Shown: positions 34,590-43,752 of the stretch, piece by piece
Layout of the letters: each line of letters begins with the position of its first letter
Position numbering within the stretch: position 1 is the first letter of the stretch
NCBI RefSeq assembly: GCF_003268025.1
Contig: NZ_QLUW01000001.1
Location: forward strand, 1,860,001-1,924,000
Direction: 5' to 3'
From: Paenibacillus montanisoli
GTDB lineage: Bacteria; Bacillota; Bacilli; Paenibacillales; Paenibacillaceae
Length of the DNA: 64,000 nt
Position numbers and translations under genes: made by a program
Notes under the pieces: generated by a model
Seen by the model: the letters and a program-made list of their open reading frames with translations, nothing else
What the model was told of the DNA's origin: nothing
Databases searched by the model: none

Positions 34590-35588
34590 ATGCTAAATGT
34601 CGCCATGCTCAGCAAGTGGCATGTTCATGCCGACGGGTACGCCAAACACCTGCAATCGCTTGGAAACGCTAACATTACGGCCGTATGGGATGAAAACAAG
34701 GAACGGGGTAGCGCTTGGGCGGAAGAGCTCGGAGCCGGGTTCGAATCCGACCTTAATGCGCTGCTCCGCAGGGAAGATGTGGACGCCGTTGTCGTCGACG
34801 CTCCGACGAGCATGCACGCCGAAGTGATGATCGCCGCCGCGAACGCGGGCAAGCATATTTTCACCGAGAAAGCGATGGCGCTTACCGTCGCGGAATGCGA
34901 CCTTATCTCGGCGGCTGTCCGGCAGGCAGGCGTCAAGTTCTGCATTTCGTTCCCCGCCCGGACAAGACCGCATCATCTGTTCGCCAAGCAACTGCTGGAC
35001 GAGGGCCAACTCGGCGCGATCACGCTAATGCGCATTCGGAACGGCCATGACGGCGCGCTCCGTAATTGGCTGCCCGACTACTGGTACGACGAGAAACTAG
35101 CTGGCGGAGGTGCCATGATGGATCTCGGCTGCCACCCGATGTACCTGGCCAGCTGGCTGCTCGGCCAGCCGAAGCGCATCACGTCGATGTTCAACCATTT
35201 CACGGGCCGAGCAGTCGAAGACAACGCGCAATGCTCGATCGAGTTCGCGAACAATGCGGTCGCGCTGCTGGAAACCAGTCTGGTCACTTACCGGACGCCG
35301 CCGGCTTTCGAGCTGTACGGAACGGAAGGAACGCTCATCGTCTCCGGGGACAGCGTGCAAGTCGCATCCAAGAATGCCGATTCTCCGCTGCAGGGCTGGA
35401 TTGCGCCCTACCGGCTGCCCGAAGCGCAGCCGCTGCCGTTGACTCAATGGGTGAACGGCGTCCTGAACGACGGGCCGATGCCCTTCGGACTGGAGGATGG
35501 CACGAAGCTGACGGAGCTGCTAGAAACGGCCTATATTGCGCATCGCGAGCGAAGAACGGTCGAGTTCAAGCAGCCGGGAGGGATGTAA
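34590..35588 (+). CDS. Gfo/Idh/MocA family oxidoreductase
   Basis: 332 aa from ATG 34590, with TTGGAGG at 34574-34580. The nucleotide-binding loop is degenerate (MLNVAMLSKWHVHADG in place of GxGxxG), but VVDAPTSMHAEV, FTEKAMAL (Lys kept) and GGGAMMDLGCHPMYLASW follow family order. Higher GC than the region before it. Followed by a second Gfo gene 3 bp after its stop, so a two-gene operon. Confidence 0.87.
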   Translation: MLNVAMLSKWHVHADGYAKHLQSLGNANITAVWDENKERGSAWAEELGAGFESDLNALLRREDVDAVVVDAPTSMHAEVMIAAANAGKHIFTEKAMALTVAECDLISAAVRQAGVKFCISFPARTRPHHLFAKQLLDEGQLGAITLMRIRNGHDGALRNWLPDYWYDEKLAGGGAMMDLGCHPMYLASWLLGQPKRITSMFNHFTGRAVEDNAQCSIEFANNAVALLETSLVTYRTPPAFELYGTEGTLIVSGDSVQVASKNADSPLQGWIAPYRLPEAQPLPLTQWVNGVLNDGPMPFGLEDGTKLTELLETAYIAHRERRTVEFKQPGGM

Positions 35589-35591
35589 GCA

Positions 35592-36665
35592 ATGCGTATA
35601 GTCAAGATAGGAATCATCGGATGCGGCATGATCGCGAACGGCAAGCATATGCCGAGCCTGGCCAAAGTGGAACAGGCAGAGATGGTTGCTTTCTGCGATC
35701 TGATCGAGGAACGCGCGCGCGAAGCCGCCGAGAAGTACGGCGCGCTCGGCGCCCGGGTATTCACGGATTACAAACAACTGCTCGCCATGGAAGAAATCGA
35801 AGTCATTCATGTTCTGACGCCGAATATCTCGCATGCCGAGATTTCGATCGCGGCATTGGAGGCCGGGAAGCATGTCATGTGCGAGAAGCCGATGGCAAAA
35901 ACCGGAGCCGAAGCGAAAGCCATGTACGACGCTCATGTCCGGACCGGGAAGAAGCTGACGGTCGGCTACCAGAACCGGAGCAAGGCGCAGTCCCAGCTGC
36001 TGAAGAAGCTGATCGAGAACGACGAGCTTGGAGAAATCTATTATGCCAAAGCGGTCGCGACCAGACGGAGGGGCGTCCCCACATGGGGCGTGTTTCTGGA
36101 TAAAGAGAAGCAGGGCGGAGGTCCGATGATCGATATCGGCACCCACTCTCTGGATCTCATCCTCTGGCTGATGAACAATTACGAGCCGGAAAGTGTCGTG
36201 GGCAGCGTCTTCCACAAATTAAAGTATACGGAGAATGCGGCGAACGAGTGGGGTTCCTGGGATCCGAAGGAATTCGAAGTGGAGGATTCAGCCTTCGGCT
36301 ATGTGAAATTCAAGAACGGCGCCGTCGTTTCGATCGAAACCAGCTGGGCGCTCAATGTCGCCAAGACGGAAGGGTCGTATTTGTGCGGCACGAAGGGCGG
36401 AGCGGACTTCAACGGCGGCCTGCGAATCAACGGCGAGCGGGACGGCAGCCTGTTCCTGAACGTCATCGACGTGGATCCGAAGGCGAGGGAACGCTTCAGA
36501 GGCGAGAATCTGACGGACTTCGAGTACGAAGCCAAGCAATGGATCGACTGCATCGTGAACGATGCGGAGCCGCTCGTGAAGCCCGAAGAGGCGATGGTTG
36601 TTTCGGCGATTCTGGAGGCGGTCTATATTTCCGCCGGAACCGGGAAGCCGGTCTACTTCGACTGA
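35592..36665 (+). CDS. Gfo/Idh/MocA family oxidoreductase
   Basis: 357 aa. GIIGCGMIANG Rossmann loop, CEKPMAKTG with intact catalytic Lys, and GGPMIDIGTHSLDLILWLM. Ribosome site GGGAGGG overlaps the end of the preceding gene, indicating translational coupling. A pair of different Gfo proteins often catalyses oxidation and later re-reduction of a sugar; whether that holds here is inference. Confidence 0.9.
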   Translation: MRIVKIGIIGCGMIANGKHMPSLAKVEQAEMVAFCDLIEERAREAAEKYGALGARVFTDYKQLLAMEEIEVIHVLTPNISHAEISIAALEAGKHVMCEKPMAKTGAEAKAMYDAHVRTGKKLTVGYQNRSKAQSQLLKKLIENDELGEIYYAKAVATRRRGVPTWGVFLDKEKQGGGPMIDIGTHSLDLILWLMNNYEPESVVGSVFHKLKYTENAANEWGSWDPKEFEVEDSAFGYVKFKNGAVVSIETSWALNVAKTEGSYLCGTKGGADFNGGLRINGERDGSLFLNVIDVDPKARERFRGENLTDFEYEAKQWIDCIVNDAEPLVKPEEAMVVSAILEAVYISAGTGKPVYFD

Positions 36666-36724
36666 CCGGACGGATCGGGAAGGGGAGGACGGGAAGCCGC
36701 CTCCCTTTCATTCGCTCGTTCCGA

Positions 36725-36790
36725 TGTCGGGTGACAAGAATATATATGCTTAAGAAGCCGCGTGGTTGCGGCTTTTTTCTTTTTAACGAT
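36725..36790 (-). repeat. TTCTTGTC-family hairpin element, copy R1 (half, inverted)
   Basis: Begins TGTCGGGTGACAAGAA, then GCTTAAGAAGCCGCG...GCGGCTTTTTT, then AACGATA where homology stops. It is the right-hand half of the element seen complete at 42690-42828, in opposite orientation, and its GCCGC hairpin may terminate the Gfo operon. Confidence 0.65.
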
Positions 36791-36837
36791 ATATTGGAGA
36801 GTGTTTGGTTGAAAAGTATCCAGAAAATTATTTCGAG

Positions 36838-36935
36838 CATTATACACGGATACGATGATAGCCGTAAAGGCCTTTATGCTCCTCGTAGATGCTCTGAATG
36901 AGGAGTTTAAGTTCTGCATCAGGATCAGGCTTGTC
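36838..36935 (-). pseudogene. Fragment of an IS3-family transposase (OrfB)
   Basis: Minus-strand frame reads DAELKLLIQSIYEEHKGLYG followed by YHRIRV and a stop. This is the conserved HTH_21 segment of IS150/IS3 OrfB. Nothing else of the element survives nearby. The remaining 36936-37391 is AT-rich and shows no gene. Confidence 0.7.
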
Positions 36936-37391
36936 TAACTATTTTAATTTTCGGAGTCATCAGTCAAACCGTCTAATTAGTATGGTGACTTTTTGGAACT
37001 GATGCCCTCTTGGCCAAAGGGATGTCTTGGTTGCTGTTTATTCAAGCATAGAATTGCCATATTCGATTATTACCGTTGTAAATCACCTGATTGATAAAAA
37101 ACTACGTGATTATTTGTATAGAGCTCATTAGACAATTGATTGTAATTTTCTTGCTTATATAAATAGGACTGGAATAAAAAGGATAAAAATAGAGACATGT
37201 ATAAACAATGAGAAGTCTCATATAATTTTGGATATATTCTTTTCTAATACAGAGAAAAATGTTAAAGCTCAGTTACCGGTACATCTTTGTTGGCCTCACC
37301 TTCTACAATCTAGGCATGAGCTTCTCGGGATCCAAAACTAATGACTCCCGCGGGACTATAGATAACGATTGGCTTAGTCTCTAAAAAAGAA

Positions 37392-37694
37392 ATGGGGAGC
37401 ATTACAATATCAAGATTTACAATGGACAAAGAGCATATGGAAAAAGCAACGATTAAAGTAAGTGAAGAAAACACATGGAACCTAATTGAGGTTGGTCAGG
37501 TTTATTTCATTACTTATAAATGGACAAAAAAATCTAGTCCTACATTAGATCAAGTCGATATAGTGAAAAATTACAATCCGTCAGATTTAAAAAAGCTCAA
37601 GAAGAACTTTTTCACAAAACCCGTATTTTATACATATGTCAGTCAGGCTGCCGAGTTGCGACTCCCCCTCGTCCAATTTGGCTTTGCTGATTAA
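37392..37694 (+). CDS. Hypothetical protein, probably truncated
   Basis: 100 aa. The first 70 residues are a plausible small protein (MEKATIKVSEENTWNLIEVG from an internal ATG at 37437). The last part runs through a GGCTGCC repeat (about 37640) and the opposite-strand gene, so the original 3' end was probably replaced. Weak ribosome site. No family recognised. Confidence 0.3.
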   Translation: MGSITISRFTMDKEHMEKATIKVSEENTWNLIEVGQVYFITYKWTKKSSPTLDQVDIVKNYNPSDLKKLKKNFFTKPVFYTYVSQAAELRLPLVQFGFAD

Positions 37695-38298
37695 TTTCCC
37701 AATTTTGTTATATGCGTTGTCCATACTACGACCAATATAATACCAAACCCGGATCTCATTCTCATTTTTATAATGAGCATACATCTCATCTGCTCTAAAG
37801 CTAGCATCGCTTAAGACAGCATAAGCTCGACCAATGTTGTTCGTCTATAATTCTTAAATGGAAATGGTATCCAGTAGCCCATTCAGTTCCAGGTTTTAAT
37901 TTTAACTTAGATTTTGCTATTTCAACTAAAGTTGGCGAGTCAACTTTAACATCATCGAGATTGACGAGTTCATACTGATTCAAGCCCTTATGAATAAAAT
38001 TATTAGTTATTCTTTTTTCGGAAACAGATAATATAAGGGTTTCTGTTCGTTCAGGGTTTATAAATACTAAATTCCAATTAAATCGTCTCCCATTAAATCC
38101 TCTAGAACCACCTTTGTTTTCATCGACACTGGTAATCCAAGCTAACTTACCATCCCTATTCCATTCTTTCGCCTTTACTACTCCAATTTGAAGCGCTTCT
38201 TTTAATGTTATTTCGTTCTCGACTGTTTTACCAAATGCTTGATTCGGCAAGAAGCTAAACAAAAATGTGAGCAGCAGAATGATTTTGATTAGTTTCAT
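37640..38298 (-). pseudogene. Secreted protein gene with a frameshift
   Basis: Starts at ATG 38298 with AAGGGG and a clear signal peptide (MKLIKIILLLTFLFSFLPNQ, cleaved near AFG-KT). Frame 1 runs to about 37836 (...GYHFHLRIID) and then hits nonsense; one base out of frame it continues NNIGRAYAVLSDASFRADEM and VWYYIGRSMDNAYNKIGKL to about 37640. A single inserted base near 37836 explains both halves. No family recognised. The shift should be confirmed, as it could be a read error. Confidence 0.55.
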
Positions 38299-38354
38299 AA
38301 AAACCCCTTCATTACAAGTTATCTTTACATTTTTCCCAAATAATTCTTTACTAA

Positions 38355-38400
38355 TCTGCCCGTTAGCTGAATAAGCGCAGATTCTGCCGGCAGCCTCCTT
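38355..38400 (+). repeat. GCCCGTTAGCT / GCCGGC separator repeat
   Basis: CTGCCCGTTAGCTGAATAAG then GATTCTGCCGGCAGCCTCC. Member of the separator family described at 57.6-62.2 kb; the GATTxTGCCGGCAGCCTCCTTT part recurs at 42635-42655. Confidence 0.5.
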
Positions 38401-38414
38401 TGAACTCCATCTAA

Positions 38415-38469
38415 CAAAAAAGCCGCAACCACGCGGCTTCTTAAGCATATATGTTCTTGTCACCCGACA
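38415..38469 (+). repeat. TTCTTGTC-family element, copy R2 (half)
   Basis: AAAAAAGCCGCAACCACGCG hairpin, then TTAAGCATATATGTTCTTGT and CACCCGACA. It is nearly an exact inverse of R1 at 36.7 kb. Confidence 0.6.
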
Positions 38470-38566
38470 TTTTTGTACCCGTTATTATCAATCATGTCAG
38501 TCAGGCTGCCGATATTGGCAGCCTGTTCAATATTGTGTTGTTTTTGTACCCGTTATTATCAATCAT
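38470..38566 (+). repeat. 26-bp direct repeat flanking a GGCTGCC hairpin
   Basis: TTTTTGTACCCGTTATTATC followed by AATCAT occurs at 38470-38495 and again at 38541-38566. Between them lies TCAGGCTGCCGATATTGGCA then GCCTGTTCAATATTGTG, a separator hairpin. The pattern looks like insertion of the hairpin unit with target or arm duplication. Confidence 0.6.
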
Positions 38567-38596
38567 CAGAGTATCATCAGATCTAATTCTCTTTCG

Positions 38597-38645
38597 AATA
38601 GAAAAAAACAGGTGATGGTTAACCGTCACCTGTTTTTTTTCTATT
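38597..38645. terminator. Bidirectional terminator
   Basis: AAACAGGTGA...TCACCTGTTT stem with A run on one side and eight T on the other. It closes the HTH/DUF2975 operon on the minus strand. Confidence 0.8.
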
Positions 38646-38841
38646 CTTTGTATTCGAGGATGTCGCCGGGCTGGCAGTCGAGCGCTTTGCAGATTGCCTC
38701 CAGCGTGGACATGCGAATCGCTTTGGCTTTGCCGTTTTTGAGAATCGAAAGATTTGCCATCGTAATCCCGACTTTTTCGGACAGTTCGGTTACGCTCATT
38801 TTCCGCTTGGCAAGCATGACGTCGATGTTGATTTCTATCAT
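38641..38841 (-). CDS. Xre-family helix-turn-helix regulator (YozG-like)
   Basis: 66-aa stand-alone HTH protein: MLAKRKMSVTELSEKVGITM, then NLSILKNGKAKAIRMSTL and CKALDCQPGDIL, a standard Cro/C1 fold. Its start overlaps the stop of the DUF2975 gene by 4 nt (ATGA), so the two are translationally coupled. Pairs of this kind are common in Bacilli; the HTH protein probably controls its own operon. Confidence 0.85.
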   Translation of the reverse strand: MIEINIDVMLAKRKMSVTELSEKVGITMANLSILKNGKAKAIRMSTLEAICKALDCQPGDILEYKE

Positions 38842-39320
38842 ACCGTCAGCTCCTGTTCGTCTTTCAGCTCGATCGCTTTTTGAAGCAGCTTCTCCAGCAC
38901 TGCCGCAAACACGGAAATGACGACCGGCGCGCAGATTGCAATTAGTCCCATGACCATGACGCCCGGCGCATCCGCTCCGTCAGCTACGAAGTAGAAAAGC
39001 GGAAGCTCGCATGCAAACATGAACGATACGACAACGGCTGACCGCTTAATTTTTCTGAGCGCCAAAACGGATTTTTCCGAAAATGCCGTATTTTTATCGA
39101 TGTACATCAGAAGTTTGAATGCCTGAAACAGCGTGAAGACATACGCAATGGAAGCCGCATACGCTGCTAAGGCGGAAAGATAAACCTTCACTTCCGGAAA
39201 ATCCGGCATCATGCTATGCGCCATCGCCGGCAGTCCATAAAAGCACATGACCAGCGCCGGCGCTGCCATTACAAATAGGACGATCTTTAAAAATAACGTC
39301 TCTTTTTTCATCACTTTCAC
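38838..39320 (-). CDS. DUF2975-family membrane protein
   Basis: 160 aa with four hydrophobic segments (about 8-30, 45-70, 92-112, 122-147) and the family pairing with a small Xre HTH gene. Function unknown. ATG 39320 follows GAGGTGAAAG on the minus strand. Confidence 0.75.
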   Translation of the reverse strand: MKVMKKETLFLKIVLFVMAAPALVMCFYGLPAMAHSMMPDFPEVKVYLSALAAYAASIAYVFTLFQAFKLLMYIDKNTAFSEKSVLALRKIKRSAVVVSFMFACELPLFYFVADGADAPGVMVMGLIAICAPVVISVFAAVLEKLLQKAIELKDEQELTV

Positions 39321-39388
39321 CTCGTCTTTGATTTTAACAATTATTTTATCGAATTACAATAAAATTGTATTGTTTCCTCTTTCATTAG

Positions 39389-39462
39389 AACAAAAGCAGC
39401 CGATCGTTGTGATCGGCTGCATGAGTGAATCGTTAAGTTATCGTGCCCGTTTGCTTATTTAC
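39389..39462 (+). repeat. Separator repeat (GCAGCCGATCGTT hairpin plus CGTGCCCGTTTGCTT)
   Basis: GAACAAAAGCAGCCGATCGT...ATCGGCTGC hairpin followed by GTTAAGTTATCGTGCCCGTT. The same two-part unit, same orientation, recurs at 57630-57700. Confidence 0.6.
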
Positions 39463-39925
39463 TACGATTCATTTTCTTATCAAAGAAATCATTTAACTCT
39501 GACCCATTCAGAATGTATTTAGTCAGTGCGTTACCTGACTTCACATCATTTCTTGTTACATATACATTCTTTTGGTCATACTGTATCCGGATTTCGTAGT
39601 TAGATTTTAATTCAATCCCAATCCCTGCTACGAGAGCTGAAGTGTAGTTTTCCACTTCGGTAATCTCATTTTCTGGTACGGAATTAAACCAAGAGAGAAT
39701 TTCATTAACTTCAAGTTCGCTTAAAGTGACATTCTTCCATTTCCATGTTGGACCATCCTGAAACCCAATTGTCATTTTTACATTTACCACTTCATTCGAT
39801 GCAATTTCTTTATGTGGAATTACAGGTTCTTCTATCGACTCTTCGCGGTCGTATAAAAATAACAGTACAAGCCCCAAAAGCACAATTCCAAAAATTATAG
39901 CAAGTGACTTTTTATTATTAACCAA
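39455..39925 (-). CDS. Membrane-anchored hypothetical protein
   Basis: 156 aa, start TTG 39925, chosen because GAGGAGG lies 10 nt before it (ATG 39955 lies beyond that site). One N-terminal membrane segment (SLAIIFGIVLLGLVLLFL, about residues 7-24), then a soluble domain (WKNVTLSELEVNEILSWFNS). No family recognised. Confidence 0.65.
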   Translation of the reverse strand: MVNNKKSLAIIFGIVLLGLVLLFLYDREESIEEPVIPHKEIASNEVVNVKMTIGFQDGPTWKWKNVTLSELEVNEILSWFNSVPENEITEVENYTSALVAGIGIELKSNYEIRIQYDQKNVYVTRNDVKSGNALTKYILNGSELNDFFDKKMNRSK

Positions 39926-39987
39926 AACTTCGCTCCTCCTCAATATATGAATCAAGTTTAGGAACGTTCAATAATTTGATGTTCAAC

Positions 39988-40935
39988 TTACCCAAAAATC
40001 TTCCGACTAAATCCCTTCCGACCCAACTGGTTAAGAAAGTCTATTTTTCTTCTTTCATAAAAATCACTTGCATCCCCCCGTTCAAAATACCAAATACAAT
40101 CAATTAATATGCTTAATTTATAAACATCAAACAAATGTTCAGCTTCATTTGTCGTTAACGGTCTAAAGGAGTTATACGTAAACACAACCTTCTTCGCTTG
40201 ATCAAAATTTAGTCCGTGGTCTTTATCACGACGCCATGCCGAATACTCGATTAATCCAATTAAATCGAAGAGAAGATATGTATAATTAGCGTCGTCAAAA
40301 TCCAACAAAGCGCTAACTTCATCATCTATAAAAAGCACATTGGAAAAGTGAAAATCAGCATGACACACTCCCATCGGCAATGCCGCTGGAAGCTCTAATT
40401 TACCCAATTCATTTTCCAACCACGCCAGCTTTTGATATGCATTATAATTATTAATGCGCTCGGCTACCTCACCGCCTAATTGCCGACACCGCTCCGCGTT
40501 ATAATTCAATCTCATGTCCTTATGGACGGGCAAATAATTTTCCGTAAGCTTGTGCAGCTCCGCCACTTTTTGAATCAGTTTCTGTTGCTGTTCGGCAGTT
40601 GGTTGACCGATGTGAGCACCTTCCATACATTCAAATATTGCGTACGGCTTGTGTTTGCAATTCCCGACATAACTCCCCTGATTGTTTTTATATGGTGCTG
40701 GGCAAGGATAATTGTGCTCCTTAAGGTAGAGAAGCAAGTCCATTTCGAACAAGACAGCTTCGGGAGGGCGATGCTCATAATATCGGAAAACAAATTTTCC
40801 CTTTGTTGTGATAATCCCTATGTTTGTTTGTACTGTACCTCCAGAAAGAGAAAATGAGCTAACAAATTTCCCCAAATCATACTCCTCAACTATTTCTGAC
40901 AACTCGCCTTCGGAAAACTCCGTTTTGATCGCCAT
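39988..40935 (-). CDS. Aminoglycoside phosphotransferase (APH/homoserine kinase)-family protein
   Basis: 315 aa, kinase-like fold of the APH family: Brenner-type catalytic motif CHADFHFSNVL (Asp and Asn), metal Asp in ALLDFDDANY, and GGTVQTNIGIITTKGKFVFR as the nucleotide loop region. Homoserine kinase-type (ThrB2) proteins look alike. Single gene, ATG 40935 preceded by AAAGGAG. Substrate unknown; resistance should not be assumed. Confidence 0.85.
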   Translation of the reverse strand: MAIKTEFSEGELSEIVEEYDLGKFVSSFSLSGGTVQTNIGIITTKGKFVFRYYEHRPPEAVLFEMDLLLYLKEHNYPCPAPYKNNQGSYVGNCKHKPYAIFECMEGAHIGQPTAEQQQKLIQKVAELHKLTENYLPVHKDMRLNYNAERCRQLGGEVAERINNYNAYQKLAWLENELGKLELPAALPMGVCHADFHFSNVLFIDDEVSALLDFDDANYTYLLFDLIGLIEYSAWRRDKDHGLNFDQAKKVVFTYNSFRPLTTNEAEHLFDVYKLSILIDCIWYFERGDASDFYERRKIDFLNQLGRKGFSRKIFG

Positions 40936-41084
40936 AATAATTCTCCTTTAACAGTGGAACTCTCCTGATTTAAAACTCTCTCAAGGTTTCTCCCCCTTGC
41001 ATCATATTCCATTATAGTTATTCTATGATGTAATTGAGCAATCCTGCCCATAAACGTAATGAAGCCACCGATCGTGCCGGCAGC

Positions 41085-41307
41085 TTCTACATAGTTGTAT
41101 TGAGAAAACCATGCCGATTTCACGCCTCAGCTTGTAGCTTGTCGGTCACGTCGATGTCGTTGACGGACAGACTGCCGCTCGTAAGCTCTTCCCCGTGCCG
41201 GACGGACCAATGACAACGACGACTTCACCCTTTGCAATGTGCAGATTGATGCTTCTCAGGACATGAAAATCGCCAAAATGCTTCTCCACGTGCTGAAATA
41301 CAATCAT
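41085..41307 (-). pseudogene. Fragment of an amino-acid ABC transporter ATPase (GlnQ-like)
   Basis: MIVFQHVEKHFGDFHVLRSI ... VVVIGPSGTGKS (Walker A) then, after loss of about ten residues, out-of-frame remnants EELTSGSLSVNDIDVTDKL and LRREIGMVFSQYNY. Signature motif and Walker B are missing. A dead N-terminal third of a polar amino-acid transporter ATPase. The rest of 40936-41511 holds only this relic. Confidence 0.75.
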
Positions 41308-41511
41308 CGCACTCCACTCCCTTCGCCTTGCAGACAACTATAACGAAAACCTACGCTATCCGAATGAATCCGAAATTACCATCGCGATTCTTTTTCCATT
41401 CGGTGACTTCGGCTTAAGTTAAGATAGCCTCCTCGTCGGGGGCATGGTAAATTAATCTTATGGCCGAGCCTCTGAGGGTCGGCGGAAGAAGCGAAAGAAC
41501 GGAGTGAGCCC

Positions 41512-42495
41512 ATGAAATCTGTAATTGGTTGGGGTTTTATCGGAGCAGGCGGAATTACGAAGCGGGTTATGAACGACTTCAAGGAATTGAGCGATGCTAA
41601 ATTGGTCGCTGTGTTTTCCCGTACGGAAGCTAATGCGGTGCAGTTAGCGCTGCCTTACGGTGCAAAGGCTTACACCGACTGCGAAGCCATGATCCGGAAC
41701 CCGGAAGTGGATGCCATCTATGTCGCCACGCCGCACCATCTCCATATGGAACATGCTTGTTTGGCACTTGAATTAGGCAAGCCGGTGTTATGCGAGAAGC
41801 CGTTCGCTCCGAATGCCGCGCAGGTTCGGAAGATGGTTGAGAAAGCGAGAGAAACCGGAACGTACCTTATGGAAGCGATGTGGACCCGATTCTTCCCGGT
41901 AACGCGCAAGGTCATGCAGTGGGTTTCGGACGGCGCCATCGGAGACGTGCATTACTTAACGGCGGACTTCGGATTCTCTGCTGCGGAGAACCCTCAATCG
42001 CGCCTGTTCAATCCCGATATGGCCGGGGGCAGTCTGCTCGATGTCGGCGTTTACGCAGTCTCCTACGCCTCGATGGTTTTCGGCTCCAAGCCCATCGAGG
42101 TGCTCAGTCGTTCCCGCTCCACTTCTACTGGAGTGGATGCCCGAATGGCATGCTTGCTGGAATATGAGAACGGACAGATGGCTTCGCTCTTCTCTTCCAT
42201 CTCGACTTCGACGCCGCAAGAGGTTCGCATCATCGGAACCAAGGGCCATATTGAAGTTCCGCGGTTCTGGTCCCCTAGAGAAGCCAGATTAATCATAGGG
42301 GATCGGCTTGAGGACACAATCAAGGATGAACGGATCGGGGAAGGATTCGGCTATGAATTTACAGCCGTACATGAAGACTTGCGGGCAGGCCGGAAGGAGA
42401 ACGCCTTGATCACGCTCGACGAATCGATCTCGGTCGCCGAGACGCTGGATACCTTAAGAGCCCAGTGGGGGCTTGTCTATCCGTTCGAGGGGTAA
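41512..42495 (+). CDS. Gfo/Idh/MocA family oxidoreductase
   Basis: 327 aa. GFIGAGGITKRV Rossmann loop, YVATPHHLHMEH, CEKPFAPNA with intact Lys, GGSLLDVGVYAVSYASM. The trans-1,2-dihydrobenzene-1,2-diol dehydrogenase/glucose-fructose oxidoreductase-like branch has this shorter form. Ribosome site GGAGTGAG before ATG 41512. Stands alone with its own terminator. Confidence 0.9.
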   Translation: MKSVIGWGFIGAGGITKRVMNDFKELSDAKLVAVFSRTEANAVQLALPYGAKAYTDCEAMIRNPEVDAIYVATPHHLHMEHACLALELGKPVLCEKPFAPNAAQVRKMVEKARETGTYLMEAMWTRFFPVTRKVMQWVSDGAIGDVHYLTADFGFSAAENPQSRLFNPDMAGGSLLDVGVYAVSYASMVFGSKPIEVLSRSRSTSTGVDARMACLLEYENGQMASLFSSISTSTPQEVRIIGTKGHIEVPRFWSPREARLIIGDRLEDTIKDERIGEGFGYEFTAVHEDLRAGRKENALITLDESISVAETLDTLRAQWGLVYPFEG

Positions 42496-42563
42496 GCTGT
42501 CGTATTTGGGGGAAATAACAACCAAAATAGAAATAGAAATTGAAAAAGTAATTAGAAAATAAT

Positions 42564-42590
42564 AAAGCCGCCTGAATCGGGCGGCTTTTC
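42564..42590 (+). terminator. Rho-independent terminator
   Basis: AAAGCCGCC / GGCGGCTTT stem with TTTTC tail, after the Gfo gene. Confidence 0.85.
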
Positions 42591-42689
42591 TTCATTCTCA
42601 ACAAAATGCCGGTAACGAACGGCGGCCTAAGATTTTGCCGGCAGCCTCCTTTCAAATCCGTTTCACTGAGATCCATTATCAACTGCGGT

Positions 42690-42828
42690 TAACAGTGTAA
42701 GTTCATGTCCTGATTCGGCTAACGATAAATGTTCTTGTCACCGGCTTTTGACAAGAACATTTATCGTTAAAAAGAAAAAAACCGCAACTATGCGGCTTCT
42801 TAAGCATCTATGTTCTTGTCATCCGACA
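42690..42828 (+). repeat. TTCTTGTC-family hairpin element, copy R3 (complete)
   Basis: Order: GTTCATGTCC (diverged first arm), an 18-bp inverted pair AACGATAAATGTTCTTGTC / GACAAGAACATTTATCGTT (42721-42769), a GCCGC-type hairpin with A/T run, then ATGTTCTTGTCATCCGACA. Best-preserved copy of the family, about 140 bp, non-coding. Confidence 0.7.
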
Positions 42829-42841
42829 CGTCTCTAGTTGT

Positions 42842-43537
42842 TTAAGTCGTAGTGTATAAAGACTTATCTAGTCTCCAGCGAAGCTCTGCAATGACTGGAT
42901 AATGATCTGAGACATCCGAAGGTTGTACCCAAGCTGAGGCTTGTTCGATCAGCATGTTTACAAAGATATGATCGATCTCTCCACCATTATCTTCTGTTGA
43001 ATGTTTTTTCTGTAACGCGATTTTTTGCCAACGGGATTTCAATTGTTTCATTAAAGGATCGTCCATCTCCATATTAAAGTCCCCAGCTATGATCGCAGGA
43101 CGTTCAAGCTTGTTTAAAGCGTCCCAAAGAATCGGGATCTGCTTCATTCGTTCCTTTGTATGTACCCCTAAATGGGTATTTAATACGGTGACCGATTCCT
43201 CTCCTATTTGAAGTCTTGCAGTTAAGGCGCTCCTTCGCTCTATAGACCCACCAATATACTTGATTTCTTTTGAAATAATCGGATAGCGGCTCAGAATGGC
43301 ATTACCATATTGGACAATGAGGAGGTTCACACTAGGAGAGAAGCAGGAATACATCCTGAGCTGTTTGGCCAGCTTCTTCAACTGATCTTTAAAGCCACTC
43401 TGAGGTAAAAAACGATCAACCCCTTGTAGGGTAACAACATCTGCATTCGCTTTCGCTATCTCTTCTACTAAGCGACGCAAATTGGTTTGCCCATCCATGC
43501 CTTTTCCGTGTCGTATATTATAGGTCATTACTCTCAT
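42842..43537 (-). CDS. Endonuclease/exonuclease/phosphatase (EEP)-family hydrolase with a missing metal Glu
   Basis: 231 aa from ATG 43537 (MRVMTYNIRHG; the longer frame from 43567 has no better ribosome site). EEP landmarks are present: Asn7, NTHLG, AGDFNMEMDD, EIDHIFV and SDHYPV. However, the metal-binding Glu of the LQE motif is Gly39 (VTLQGVDRF, codon GGG). That residue is normally essential for Mg2+, so activity is doubtful. Confidence 0.82.
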   Translation of the reverse strand: MRVMTYNIRHGKGMDGQTNLRRLVEEIAKANADVVTLQGVDRFLPQSGFKDQLKKLAKQLRMYSCFSPSVNLLIVQYGNAILSRYPIISKEIKYIGGSIERRSALTARLQIGEESVTVLNTHLGVHTKERMKQIPILWDALNKLERPAIIAGDFNMEMDDPLMKQLKSRWQKIALQKKHSTEDNGGEIDHIFVNMLIEQASAWVQPSDVSDHYPVIAELRWRLDKSLYTTT

Positions 43538-43752
43538 ATTTAAGATAGTGTCCACCGAATTCACCACACCCTGCTCATTTTCACGAAATGACTGGCTCTA
43601 GCCGACAAAAAATTCCTAAGTAGTTTTTATCAAAATTAATTAAATTAGTCTTAATATTGATTCTTTCCAGCTCCATTGTCATCTTAATGATGTGATTTTC
43701 ATCCACTCTTTCGAATGTTCTGCCAGAATTTTGATGCTGTATTTTTGGTTGC

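Noticed and set aside
35066..36103. 345-codon plus-strand frame rich in Arg
   Set aside because: Overlaps two Gfo genes in another frame, with skewed Arg/Ala/Gly composition from GC-rich codons; a shadow.
39988..40935. Calling the two APH-family genes antibiotic resistance genes
   Set aside because: Kinase motifs are shared by many metabolic kinases; nothing specific to a drug-modifying subgroup can be seen.
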